DNA from: Niebla homalea
Lineage: Eukaryota > Ascomycota > Lecanoromycetes > Lecanorales > Ramalinaceae
DNA: 64,000 bases
Reading direction: 5' to 3'
Assembly: GCA_019925105.1 (NCBI GenBank)
Contig: JAHGAU010000027.1
Span: 620,001-684,000, forward strand
Each line of letters opens with the position of its first letter. The stretch's first letter is position 1. The notes beneath the pieces are model-generated. The model was not told the origin of the DNA. It was given only the letters and a program-made list of their open reading frames with translations, and did not search any database. This document shows, in pieces, positions 49,536-62,030 of the stretch. The translations under genes and the position numbers were made by a program.

Positions 49536-50695
49536 TAGAGAATAAATGTATCCAGCGCCGAGGAGCTTGAAGAAGTGGAAATAATACGTGGTGGCGGCGC
49601 ATTGAGAAGGTGTGGTGACGGCAAAGTCGAAAAACCAGTCAAAAAACCGCAAGCCGGGCAGTTGTCGCGATCTCACCCGGGAAATAGTCGTGGATTTGAG
49701 TGTTTTATGAGTGAGCTGAATCGCTCAAATTCGTGATCTCCGGGGTTCAGCCGGGTGAGTATCCTGAGCTCTTGGTGGCCGTGGTTCGAGCACTGCGTTT
49801 TGACCTTCAGTGTGGCTTACTCGAGCCGGTGGTATGCGCAAGTCGACTTATGGTGAGATCGGATTTTGTCGGTGGTGGCCCATTCACAAAGCGTGACTTT
49901 GCAAGTGGTATACGTCACTTCATCAGGTGCGTCCGTGTCTGCCGTGGGTGCGTGCTCAAAGCCTGCTTTTGCCATAGTAAGGGGTGAGAGAGGTGAGAGA
50001 GGCTCGTTGTATGGCCAGATAGACGTGAAGGTGATGAACCTTTGTAGCCTTGCTGTTGATTCCATGATGTTTGAGATGGTATTGGCCAGAGGCTCTTTCT
50101 GAGGTAACGGCTTTTGAGGTAGAGGTAATGGTGACGGTGGTGGTGGTGCAAATTTGCGGTAGAGGTCTTTGAGTGTCATGGTGGGAAGGACCCTTGGTAG
50201 TGACACTTTGACTGAGGGTGATGGCTTGGTGAGAGACTTAAGAGGTGCAAATCTTATGTAGAGGTCGTGGATAATGAGGTAGGGTTTTGGTGAGAAAGTC
50301 GATTTAAGAGCTAAGGAGTAGGATAGTGGCGAGGCTGCTCGTGATAATAACATGGTAATTCAGGTGTCTAAATAAATGGGTTTAAAGGGTAGGTATTAAG
50401 TGATATAAGCGGATTTATACTTACGTTATCTATAAAAGAACAGGATGTATAGAGGTAATCGTAAGCTCTATATTAATTGCTAAATATAAGAACTCATGCT
50501 ATTGCTACCATTTATTATGCACCGGTTGGTAATAAGTAAATACATTGTAAAAGTGGGTGGTAAGTGTATGAATAATAATCTATATAAGTGCTCTGCAGGA
50601 GTAATATGTAGGTACGTATGTCAAGCACCATGCCCGCTATACCTTATTAAGCGTTAGTGCCCGTAAATTGCTTGGCTGTGGCCTTTGCACATAAC
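49536..50695. other. GC-normal patch replacing ~375 bp of LINE B
   Basis: About 1160 bp of normal composition (49536-50350) grading into mildly AT-rich DNA (50355-50695), located between LINE positions equivalent to ~9305 and ~9680 of copy A. It holds a BIR-domain gene fragment on the minus strand. Beyond that fragment, 50354-50695 shows no recognisable feature. Confidence 0.75.
49677..50353 (-). pseudogene. BIR-domain (survivin/Bir1-type) gene fragment
   Basis: From ATG 50353, residues about 102-175 resemble a BIR zinc domain: 'ARLQRF...SIWPYN', 'LTMAKAGFEHAP', 'DEVTYTTCKVTLCEW', 'SHHKSTCAY'. BIR zinc is held by Cys-x2-Cys...His...Cys. Here the first Cys is Tyr148 (TAT, one G-to-A step from TGT), while C151, H167/H168 and C172 remain, and His-Cys spacing is two residues short. 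Known fungal BIR proteins are chromosomal passenger (Bir1) or apoptosis-related. Two 'DLYxxFAP' motifs lie upstream at 30-37 and 63-70. The apparent stop at 49819 lies in a GTAAGC donor; a 57-bp intron (49764-49820, ending CTCAG) would lead to a second exon (ILTRLNPGDHEFERF...) at 49677-49763. The fragment ends near the LINE junction. Confidence 0.5.
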
Positions 50696-53035
50696 ACTTA
50701 TTATACTCCTTTATATATTAAGGAAAATTTTAAAAACGGTAATAATAAAGATCCTTAACGATTATATAAAAAATTATGGATTTCTCCTTAATTAATAAAT
50801 AAGAATATGGAAAAAATAATTAATAAAAATAGCCCTTAAAGGATTAATTAACGGTATATATACGGTATAAAGTTATAAAAAGAAGTACATTATAAGTTTT
50901 CTTTTTCTTAATATTATAAATATTTTCAATAAAATAAATTATTAAAGGTTATTATATAACTTAAAGAAAAAAAGGATATTATTTTTCTTAATTAAATAAA
51001 TAAAGAATTTCTTAAATAACCGAGTTACGTCGATTAACCTAGGATAAAAAATAAGTTTAATAAAGTTTACTATAACGGGGATTCCTTAGGGATCGCTTAT
51101 TTCTTTTATATTATTTTTATTTTTTAACGGTTCATTAATTAAAAAGCTTATTAAGTTAAAATAGAAGGTTTAAGTTAAAGACTTTATTAATAACGTTTAT
51201 TTCCTAATTTATAATATTTTTATATATATAAATTATTTAAAATTTAAATAGGTTTATAAAGTTTATTTTTAATAAGTAAAAACTTATAAGGCTTAATTTA
51301 CGCTATATAAATATAAATTTATTTACATAATTAAAAGCCCGAAGTTATACGATATAATAGTTATAATAAACTTAAATAAAATTATAATAAAGTTAGATAT
51401 TAATATTAAAGTTTTTAACCTTTAAATAAATAAGAAGTTTAATTAAAAGGATTATATAAGAAAGGTTTAAAAGAAAATAACTTTATAAGAAAAAGGCCTT
51501 ACTTATCTCGCCGTATTAATATAAAGAGTTACGTTATAAAAAACCCTGATTATTTATTAAGCTATAATAAAATTAATTATAATATATATTATAATTATCT
51601 AATATATATTTAAAAATATTCCGGGATATAAAAAAGAGTTTATTTAAATATTATAGAAAGTCTAGAATTAATATTTAAGAATAATTAACGGTATTTATAA
51701 AATAATCCTTATCCCGGTATTAAAGTTTAAAATCTTTATACCGTTAATTAAAGTCTTATTAAATTAAATAATTATTTAAGTAACACTGAAAAAATATATA
51801 TACTTAATTACGATAATAGGAAACGGGCGGATCCGTTTAAATTTTAATAAGCCTTAAGTTAAAGGGAATAAATTAAAGATATTTATCCTTTTTCCTATTA
51901 AAACGAAGTAAAAATAAGTTAAAAAAAATTAATTTTATTAATATTCCGGAGGTTAATTTAAGCGTATATAAATTCCCGTTAAACGTAAGAAAAACCGAGA
52001 TTAAAGGGATTTAAAAAGTAAAAATTATAATAATTACTTTATAAATTACGATAAAGTAAATTGAATATTAATAGAAATATAAAAACTTTATATTTTAAAG
52101 TCGTTATTACTTAACTTTTAACGATAAAAAAATTATTAATAAGTATCTTTATTATTATAATATTATAAAGAAAAATAATAATATATTAACGATTTAACTC
52201 CGGACGGGTAAAAACGGTTTAATTTATTTATTATTTATTATATATATCGGAAATCAGATAAACGCCGGATATAAATATAAATAAAGAAAATAAAACGTTA
52301 TATACGTCCTTATTTTATATTTTTTATTTACGGAGGTTAAATTAAAACTTATAATAAAAGTTAATATTTGTAATTACCGTTAAATATTATTTATAAAATA
52401 AAATATTTAAGTAACCGTAAAACTTATAATATTTATCGGATTATAATTATAGTTGAATTTTACTATAAAAATAAATAAAATTATTAAAAACCTTATAGAA
52501 AAAGCCTATTATTAATTAAAAAAGAAAAAGAGAAACAAAAACCGGTTATATCAGTTATATAAACCGGAAAGCATTTTCTATAGCCATAAAAATATAATAA
52601 TAAATACTTATTAAAAGTTTTTAAAGGAATTAACGGTAATAATAATATAAAAAGGATATATATTAAATACGTAAATATTAATAAAAATATTTAAAGGTAT
52701 TACGTAAAGTTAAAGTAATATAAATATGTAAAAGAACGGAAAAGTAATAAGTTTAAAAGCAGCCCTTATAAGGATATAATCGTAATATTATGGATTTTCT
52801 TAAGAAAGTTAGAATATAAAAAATATACGAATAAATTATTATTCTATAAACGGCCGTTAATATCCTTTACCTTAAAGGATAAAAAATAGAAACTTAATTA
52901 ATGCCGGTTTTTACCTTAACGTTATAAGTATTAAGTTTTTAAGGTTACCAATAAAATTAAAAAGCCGCATATTAAAGAACGCCGGAATTAGCTTAACTAG
53001 ATCCGTAGTATAAATCAATTAATCAATCAATCAAG
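50696..53035 (+). mobile_element. LINE copy B, 3' part
   Basis: Resumes inside the RT domain (ACTTATTATACTCCTTTATA, equal to 9672 on in copy A). It has the F-V-D-D box (FINN) at about 51183-51194 and ends with an (AATC)n tail. A 15-bp target duplication follows at 53036-53050. Confidence 0.85.
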
Positions 53036-53050
53036 ATTATAATTAGAAAA
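53036..53050 (+). repeat. Right target-site duplication of LINE B (15 bp)
   Basis: Second copy of ATTATAATTAGAAAA directly after the tail of LINE B. Confidence 0.8.
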
Positions 53051-53692
53051 CGACTTATGAACCGTATTATTAAAAATTTTATTAACTATATATAGAAAGT
53101 ACTTAAGTATATAAAAAGTAACTTAAAATTAATATAAGTATTTATAATAATTTAAGTAAACTGTTATTAAGAGGATATTATTTATAAAACTGATAATTAA
53201 GTTTATTCATTTATTAGAAATATTAAAATTAATTAAATTAAATAAAAAATCAAATTATAAGATAATTAATCTTTATAAGATTATAACCAAAAATGGATAT
53301 TTATATAAACTTAAGTTATTTAAAAACTTTTATATTGAAAACATATTTTATATTAATTTCTTAGGGATAAGAAAAAGGACTTATTATTTAAATAAGAATT
53401 TGTTCATAAATATAATTATTATTAATAATTAAAAGGAATAAACCATAAACAAAATTTTTGGTTTTTAGTTTTTAAAATAAACGTTTATAATATAAAGTTA
53501 ATTAAGCTAAGTATAATTTAAATCTTAAATAATGTAATATTAATAAAAATAAATTTAAACAAATAATTAACGTAATTCTGAAATTTCATTATTAATATTT
53601 ATATTAGTTAAAGTTTTAAAATTAATTATAAAGGTAAAAACCACTTAAATATTAAATTATTAAAGAAAAAAGTATATAATTTATTTATTCTA

Positions 53693-54200
53693 TCTGCAAA
53701 TTTATAAACCAGCATATAAGCACTCCGAGTATAAGAGAGCAGATTAAGCAGGTTGAGCTTATATCCCCCTTCGCTAGGCTTTTAAGCGCTCGCGAGTATC
53801 CGGTTTGCTTGTGAATTTCTTATTTACTCGTGAGTTTTTTTACTTAAGGATTTTTTAATTAAATTACCCCCTTTAATTAACCCACCCTTAAGGATAAATT
53901 ACTAGCTCCAAGGGTAACTTTTAGTTAAATTAACCGAATCTGTAATCTATTTTTAAAAACGTTGAATATTACGGCTTATAGGGGGGTAACAGTAATACCC
54001 GCTGCCAAGAAAGCTTAAATAAAAAAATTTATAAAAAATAAAAATCATTATTTTACCGTTTTAAACGTTTTTATTTTTAACTTTTTTTTACCCGCTCGGG
54101 ACCGCTCGGAGCGCTCGTGAGTTTCCTGGGATTCTCGTAAATGACTCACAAGCGATCTGGGTACCTTTAATTTATTCATTCGATCCGAGCAGGTCGCAGA
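53693..54200. mobile_element. Possible MITE or other small TIR element in Gypsy-2
   Basis: Absent from Gypsy-2 copy 1. Ends are TCTGC...GCAGA, and the outer ~150 bases of each side contain inverted similarity (GCTTGTGA...TTTAC.CG; GCTCGCGAG/CTCACGAGCGC; AGCAGG/CCTGCT). Much of it is not RIP-mutated. Target duplication unclear. No coding capacity seen. Confidence 0.4.
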
Positions 54201-54372
54201 TTTACTAATGTCATCGGATATTACGTTAATCCTTTTAAGTTTTATAGTTTTACATTTTTCTTTATTCATTACTTATAACGGTATTAATTTACTTATAATC
54301 TTTAACTTTTATAACGATTAATATACATTTATATATTATAATTAATATGTAAGGGGAAAAAAACGTAATATT

Positions 54373-54384
54373 ATAAATATGTTA
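54373..54384 (+). repeat. Left target-site duplication of LINE C (12 bp)
   Basis: ATAAATATGTTA, repeated at 60185-60196. Confidence 0.8.
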
Positions 54385-57300
54385 GATACTTTTTATATTT
54401 ATAAAGAAGAAGTAATAGAAGAATGGCGACGAACAACGGGACCCCAGAGGTCAGAAACGATGCACGCGTATATAGTTTAAGTAATAGTGAGGATAATACC
54501 TTAAATACGATAAGCGGAAGCGGAATAATGGTAAAAATAAAGGGGGAGGAAAAGCAAACGGTTTAGGTTAAGAGGAACGGTAATAAGTTATATAAATAAT
54601 ACGATAAATATAAGATAAAAAAGCCTTAAATTAAATAGGAAGCTTATAATTAATAAAATACGCGGAAAGGGATATATATAATACGTAAAGGTATTATTAT
54701 AAAAAATAATAAATAAAGGGTAAAAAGGACGAAAACGGTACGCGGGGACGGATAAAAAGTAAGTGGAAACGTAAAAAGCCTTATTAAGTATATATAAATT
54801 AAAAAAGAACTAAATAAAAATAAAGAAATATTAAATAAATAAAAATAAGTTATAAAAAAAGGTAATTATTAAATACGTAGGAAAAATATAAAAAAGGAGG
54901 AAATAATAAGGACCTTAAAAAACCTTCTTATAATGGTATAGAAAAATATTACGTTAAAAACCTGGCCGATATTATAAATTAAACTACGGGAAATAAAATT
55001 TTTTTATATAAATATAAAGAGAAGTTTAAGGGAGTTAAAAAGGCTATATAAAGCTTAAAAAACGGCAGTAAAAACGCCGGTAAACAGAAACAAAAAAAAA
55101 TAAAAAAGATATATATAAAATAAAGGAGTAATAAGGAGGCTTTAAAGAAAGGAGCGGGGATAAGTTAAGTAATAAAAGTTATAAAGGCAACGTTAATATT
55201 AACGGTAAAAAAAATAAAAATAAAAGAGAAAACGGTAGTATTAAGGAAAACGAAAACGGTAACCGTATAATTATTAAGTAAAAAAAAGAAAAAAACATAA
55301 TGGTAAAAATGAACTTATTATAATTAATAAAAACGTTTAAAGTAACGGGAAAATTATTAACGGAGTAAATTATTACGGTACGTAAATTATAAAGCGGGGA
55401 TATCCTCCTTAATATAATTTTATTAAAGGCGAAAAAAAAGCTAAAGAAATTAAAAGGATAAATTAATAAAAAAAGGTATAAAACGGTAAAGGTATTAAGG
55501 CAATTTTTTATTATTATAATAAATAGGATATACTTAATAAGGTTTATAAGGAAGGAAGGGGAAGTTACTTTAAGGTAAATAGAAAAAAAAAATACGGTTT
55601 TCTACCTTAAATTAAAGATCGTCAATTATAATTTCCCCTTTATAATAAAAAGGTTAAACGCTTTTAATTATATAAAGAGATACTTTATAATTATCTTAAG
55701 TATAACGTTAATAAGGATATATAACGATATCTTTAATAAAAAGGTAATAAAGGATAAGTCTTTTAAATTAATAAGACCTTAAAACCGGGTAGCGGATATT
55801 TATTAATACTTTAAATATTAAGGATACGGATATATTATTATGAAGTACCTTAATAATATAAAATACGCGGTATATATTAAAGGGTATAATACGTATAAAT
55901 ACGTTAATTTAATAATAAAGGATTTAATAAAAAACGCGTTAAAATACGCGGCGTATAATAATAATAGTTACTCGGCGTAAAACTTATAATATATAATAAA
56001 AGCGAAGGAGATTTAGCGTAAAAAGATTAAGATAACAATTAAAATTTAACGTTATAACTTATATAAATTTAAATTAATAAAGTAATTAAAAACGGTTTTA
56101 AAACGTAAACGGAGCTTATTAAACGGGGAAAAATAAAGCGCAATAATCAATAATATAAAAAAGAAAAAACTTATAATAATATTAACCTTTAAAGCGAGCC
56201 GCCCGATTAAAATTATTATTATAATAAAAAAATTAAAATAAATAACGTTTAACCTTAAAAAAAAAAAACCGTTTATATAAATAAAAATTAATAAAAAGAA
56301 CTTAACGGACGTTAATATCTAATATATTTACGTTTTTAAAGATAATATAATATAATATATATAAAGAAGTAACTAAAGTTATAATATTAATATTTAAATT
56401 TAAAGAAATAAAGGATATTAATATTATAACGATATAAAAACCGTTATATAGTCCATATATTTACTCTTTAATTAATCCGGAAGATAATTTTTATTTAAGT
56501 TTTAAAGGTAATAAGATAACATAAACGTATTTTTTTATTAATAAAAAATTAAATATAAATAACTAGGACGTTATTTATTACGGAGGGAACCTATATATAC
56601 TCCGGATTATATAAAAAAAGGATATTAAAAATAGTTTAAATATTTATAATATATATAATCCGTTATTAATTAATAAAAAAAGACCCTTTATAATCCCGTT
56701 ACTTAAGGATATTATAATTATATTTAATAAATACCTTTTAATAAAAGACTTTAATCTTTATTACGTTTAATAGAATAAAGATAATTATACGATTAATTAT
56801 ATTAAATTTAAAAAACTATTAATAATTATTATACGGTTTAATTTTACGTTATTAACGTTAAAAGAAGCTATTATATAAGAAAACCGTAAACTTAGGATTA
56901 TAATTAACTTAATATTTAACTTAGAAAATATTATTAACTTAATTATAATATATAAACCTTAAAAGGATTTAAAATATAATTCAGATTACGTCTTAATATA
57001 AATAACTTTAAATTAATCCGTTAATACGATTCCGCTTTTATTATTTAAATAAACGTAAAAAACGGTTAAGGAAGTTAAGGTATTTATAAAAACGGTAAAA
57101 ATAATATCTTAATTAACGGAACTTTTCCGGCTTAATAATAAAAGATAAATTAACCGTTTTATAAAGCGGGTAATAGAAGTTTTAAATAAAATAATTAACG
57201 TTATAATTTTAATAATAAAGCCGTTTTAAAAAGTTAAAATTTATTAAAATAAAGAATATATAAAAATAATTATAAAGGTAAAAGCGCTTATAAAATAAAT

Positions 57301-60184
57301 TATTAAATATAAAAACCGGGAAACGCTTTAACGGTTAAAGGAAGCTTAAAAAGAAAAAAAGAAAATTATCCGGAAAATTAAATAAATATACTTCTAGGTT
57401 ATATTATATAATTTAGCGGTTTCTCTTTATAATATTTAAAAGTTAATAAAATACGGTAAAGAATAAAGTAAGAAATTTAAACTTATCTTTAAGTTTTTAC
57501 CTTTAAAAAGATCAGACGGTACGGTAATGAATACTTTTTACGGTAAAATTAAGGCTCTTAAAAAAATATTTTTTCCCCCGTTACCGGAAGTTAACTTAAT
57601 AAATATTAACGGTATAATATATCTTAAATTAATAATAATAAGTAAAATAATAATTTAAGAAATAATAATTAAAATAATTAATAAACCGAAGAAGAATAAG
57701 GCCCCCGGACCCAATAATATATTAAATAGGTTTTTATTTATAATAACGTCGTTATTTAAAGAGGTCTTTATTTATTTATTTTAAGCTTATTTTAATATAA
57801 AATATCACCCTTATAAATTTAAAAAGGTTAAAATAATTATCCTTAAGAAGCTAGTTAAGTTAAATTACTTAAAAATAAAGTTATATAAACCTATAATATT
57901 CTTTTATACGTTAAGGAAGGCTTTAAAAATAATAATCGCGAAGATCTTAAATAATTACGTAAAAGGGTATAGATTATTCCTTAATTAATAAATAAAAATA
58001 AGAAGAGAACGGTTAATAAAGACGGTTCTTAAAGGCTTAATCGATAATATATATACGGTATAAAGTTATAAAAAGAAGTATATTATAAGTCTTCTTTCCT
58101 TAAATATTATAAAGGTATTTAATAAGGTAAACTATTAAAGGTTACTATATAATTTACGGAAAAAAAGGGTTTTACCTTTTTTTATAAATTAAATAGAAAG
58201 TTTCTTAAGTAACCGAACGATATTAATTAATTTAAAATAAAAAATAAATATAATAAAGCCCGCAATAATAAGGATTCCTTAAAGGTTATTTATTTTTTTA
58301 ATTTTATTTTTATTCTTTAATAGCCCGCTTATTAAAAATTTAATAAAATTAAAATAGAAAGTTTAAGTAAAGGGCTTTATTAATAATATTTACCTTTTAA
58401 CCTATAATACGTCCACTTATATAAACTATTTAAAGTTAAAATAAACTTATAAAGTCTATTTACGATAAGTAAAGATATATAAAGCCCAATTTATTTTATA
58501 TAAGTATAAATTTATTTATATAATAAAAAGCTTAAAGTTATATAATATAATAACTATAATAAACTTAAATAATATAATAATAAAACCGGAAGTTAATATT
58601 AAGGTACTTAAATTATAAATTAATAAGAAACTAAATTAAAAGGATTATATAAGAAAAATCCAAAAGAAGATAATTTTATAAGAAAAAGGCCTTATTTACC
58701 TTATGGTATTAACGTAAGGAGTTACCTTATAAAAAATTAAAGCCGTTTATTAAACAGTTATAAAGCTTACGATAATATATAATAATTATTTAATACGTAT
58801 TTAAAAGTACATTTAAATATAAAAAAAAGCTTATCCGGCAATTATAAAAGGTTTAAAACCGATATTTAAGAATAATAAATAAAGTATATAAAACGACTCC
58901 CGTCCCGGTATTAAAATCCAAGGTTTTTATACCATTAATAAAGCTGGCTTTAAACTAAATAATCGCTTAAATGAAACTTAAAAAAGGTATAAACTTAACT
59001 ACGTTAATAAGAAATAAACGTATTTACCAAAACTATAAGAAACCTTAAATAAAAAAACGCGGAAAAACGGTATTTACCCCCTTTATAGAAGTCAAATTAG
59101 AATAAATTAAAAAAGAGGTTAAGTTAATTTACGTTTAAAAAGTTAATATAAAAATATATAAACTTTTATTTAAAGTAAAAGCGGTAAAAAAAAAACCGTA
59201 AAAATAAAGTTAATAGTAATTACCCTATAGATTATAAGGAGGTAAATAAAACGTTAATATAAATATAAAAAATCAATCTTTTAAGGGCGATAATACCCGA
59301 TTTTAAATAACGATAAAATTATTAATAAGTATCTTTAACGTTACGGGATTATAAGGAAAAATAATAATGTATTAATAATTTAACTCTAAATAAATAAAAA
59401 CGGTTTAGCTTATTTCCTTTTTATTATATACGCTAATAACCGGATTAATGTTAACTATAAATATAAATAATAAAAATAGGATACCGTATATGTATTAATC
59501 TCCTATTTACTATTTAAGGAGCTTAAATTGAATTTAATTAAAAGGGTAAGGATTAATAATTATCGTTAAATACATATTAATAAAAAGGGTATTAAAATAG
59601 CTATTAAATTTATAATAATTCCGGGCTTATTATTATAATTTAACTTAATTAAAGAAATAAAGAAAATAATTGAAGATTTAATTAAGAAATTTCGCCGTTA
59701 ACCCGGGGGTAAAAAGTAACGGCGGAAAAACTGTACTTAATAAGGGGCTAAAGGGGCTATAAATATTAAAGCGGCATAAAAAGCGATACTATATTAATCG
59801 GTAAAGTCGTATAAATAAGGTAATAATAATATATATATTAATAAGGATATTTAATAGTATAATCGGAATTTTAAAATTTTAATATTAAATAAACTTATAA
59901 AGTAACGGAAAAATAATAAGTTTAAAGATAACCTTTAAGTAGATTTAATCGTAATATTTCAAGTTTTCTTAAAAAAAACGTATAAATAAATTCTTATTTT
60001 TTAAACGGCCATAAATGCTTTTAACCCTTAAAACGTAAATAAAAATTAGGTGGATACCAGTTTTTATTCCTAACGTTATAGATATCGGGTTTTTTACGGT
60101 TATTAGTAAGGTTAAATGGCCGAGTATTAGGGAACGCCGGAATTAGCTTAGCTAGATCCGTAGTATAAATCAATCAATCAATCA
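54385..60184 (+). mobile_element. LINE copy C: full-length Tad1-like LINE, RIP-inactivated
   Basis: 5.8 kb with a longer leader than A or B, ORF1 ATG at 54423 (ATGGCGACGAACAACGGGAC), decayed zinc knuckles near 55795-55930, 'RPISLL...GKVLE'-type RT block near 57880-57930 and F-V-D-D box (FINN) at 58376-58387. The 3' (AATC)n tail ends at 60184. More diverged from A and B than they are from each other, and the closest relative of fragment D, so at least two LINE subfamilies are present. 12-bp target duplication intact. Confidence 0.87.
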
Positions 60185-60196
60185 ATAAATATGTTA
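60185..60196 (+). repeat. Right target-site duplication of LINE C (12 bp)
   Basis: Second copy of ATAAATATGTTA; pairs with 54373-54384. Confidence 0.8.
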
Positions 60197-60430
60197 ATTT
60201 ATAAGGGCTATTAAATAATATACTTAATATACAAGTGATAGGTATTACAGTAATAATATATAAATAAAATACTTAAATCGTTTATCTTAATTATTGACTA
60301 TAGGCGGTAAGGTAAATTAACGTATATTAATAAAAAGCTTTTTTAATTAATATTTATATTTTTATTCCTAAAAGTTATTCTTTTAATTAATTTATATTTT
60401 TACTACTTTTATAATCTTATTCTAAGTATA
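60197..60430 (+). repeat. Remainder of the 3' LTR of Gypsy-2 copy 2
   Basis: Colinear with 13252-13482 of Gypsy-2 copy 1 (ATAAGGGCTATTAA... to ATAATCTTATTCTAAG). Similarity ends at the same place in both copies. Confidence 0.6.
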
Positions 60431-61751
60431 GCACTTATTAATTATTAAATATAAAAGGAACCTTTTTTAACATATTTTCTAAATATATTCTTATCGGGAT
60501 AATTATACGTAAAATATTAAAAGAATATAAAAACCTATTTTATTTATAAGTAAATATAATTTTAAGGGTACTTAATTAATTAATAATTAAGGGAAAAATA
60601 TATAAGTAAATAAGGATAAATGTTAAAAATTATAATAAAGAATATATTTTTAAAAAATATTATTAGATATTATATTAAATATTAAGTTATAGAAGAATTA
60701 AAGAGTTATCTGAAAATTAATAAATAATTATTTGAATATTTTTTTCTTTTTTACTTTATTTTCTTAAGTTATAATATATAAATAATAAAAATTAAGATGA
60801 ATCTTTAATTATTTTCTTAAGATTAATATAATCAATTAATATAAAAATTGTATTAATAAATAAATATAAATTATATAATAACTTATAGCGTTTTCTTAAT
60901 TTAATAAAAGAAATATTAAAATTTATAAAATAAAATTTAAATAAAGTTTATTTAATAACCTTTTTCTACCATTACGCAATAAAGTTACTTAAGGGATATT
61001 TAATAACGGTAAGATTGAAAGAGATATTAAAAGTATATAAATTAAGGAATAAATTAAAAAATAACCGGTTATAAATCCCAATCCTTATAATAAAGGGCGG
61101 TATTTATAATCCTTTAATAAACGTTATAAAACGGCGCAGGCACATGTACATAGCATTACGGTCTGCCGTAGGTATAAGCATAGCGGGTAGCTCCCGGGTG
61201 GTCTTAACGCGTATACGCCTTAAATCCATAGCTGTATACATCGCTACTTATGAATTATACACTTACCACCAAACGGTTCCTAACAATAAACGGAATAAAA
61301 CGTATTATATTTGTAAACGGATTAAATATATTATATCTAAGAAAGATATAAAGATAACGTAATTTAAGCCTTAAAATAAAGAAATATAAAGTATTAAAGT
61401 TATTATTATTAACGTATTAAAATAATAAGAGAAATCGTTTTTAAGAATTAATTTCAATATATTTATTTATTATTATTAGGTAAAACTTAAAAATAAAGAT
61501 ATAGAAAAAAAGAAAAAATTCCGTATATAAACAACGTTAAAAACGAGAATTACTCAATTATAATATATAATATTAAAAAAGTAAATTTATTATAAAAAAA
61601 GTTAAACTAAGTTTTATTATTAAATTAACGTATTCTTAACTTTTATTCTTATAAAAGTTTTAATTATTCAATAAATATTTTAAATAATTAAATAAATAAT
61701 TAAAATGTATATAAATATATATAATAATGTCCAGAACATAAAAATAGTAAG
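60431..61751. other. Unclassified RIP-mutated DNA with a small unmutated patch
   Basis: AT-rich and stop-filled. 61135-61265 keeps CpA/TpG and GC (GGCGCAGGCACATGTACATA and following) and gives a 72-codon open frame without motifs. I see no gene. Confidence 0.4.
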
Positions 61752-62030
61752 AATAAAATTTTATTATAAAGGGAGTTAAAAAAAGGAAAATGTAAAAAAT
61801 ATTAAACTTATAATCCGATATATAAAGGAACAAAAATGTTAAAAAGGTTGATTGAGGATTTTATTACTTTATATATACTTTAAAAAGGGAAAAGATAACG
61901 GATTATTATGATATAAATCCCATATTTTCTTTATTTATATAAAGGCTTCGGCTTATTTTCAATTATATTTTATTATTATGTATTATTTTATTACCTTTTT
62001 ACTTTTATTACTTCGTATCTTTTTTAATTA
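61752..62030 (+). repeat. Dispersed ~300-bp repeat, copy 2
   Basis: Homologous to 34736-35035; directly adjoins the truncated 5' end of LINE H. Confidence 0.45.

Larger units (their letters stand above)
53051..54384 (+). mobile_element. Gypsy-2 copy 2: integrase C-terminus to start of 3' LTR
   Basis: Colinear with 12490-13250 (Gypsy-2 copy 1): same integrase C-terminal stretch, then the mutated 'EFH...' tail, a purine tract at about 54351-54363 and the first ~19 bp of the 3' LTR. It contains a ~508-bp insertion relative to copy 1 (53693-54200). LINE C is inserted in the LTR, and the LTR resumes at 60197. Confidence 0.65.

Noticed and set aside
49785..49800. GGTTCGAGCACTG as a tRNA B-box
   Set aside because: No A-box, acceptor stem or cloverleaf around it; it lies in the proposed intron of the BIR fragment.
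61144..61362. 72-codon frame in a small unmutated patch
   Set aside because: No motif, and the second half runs into AT-rich RIP sequence.
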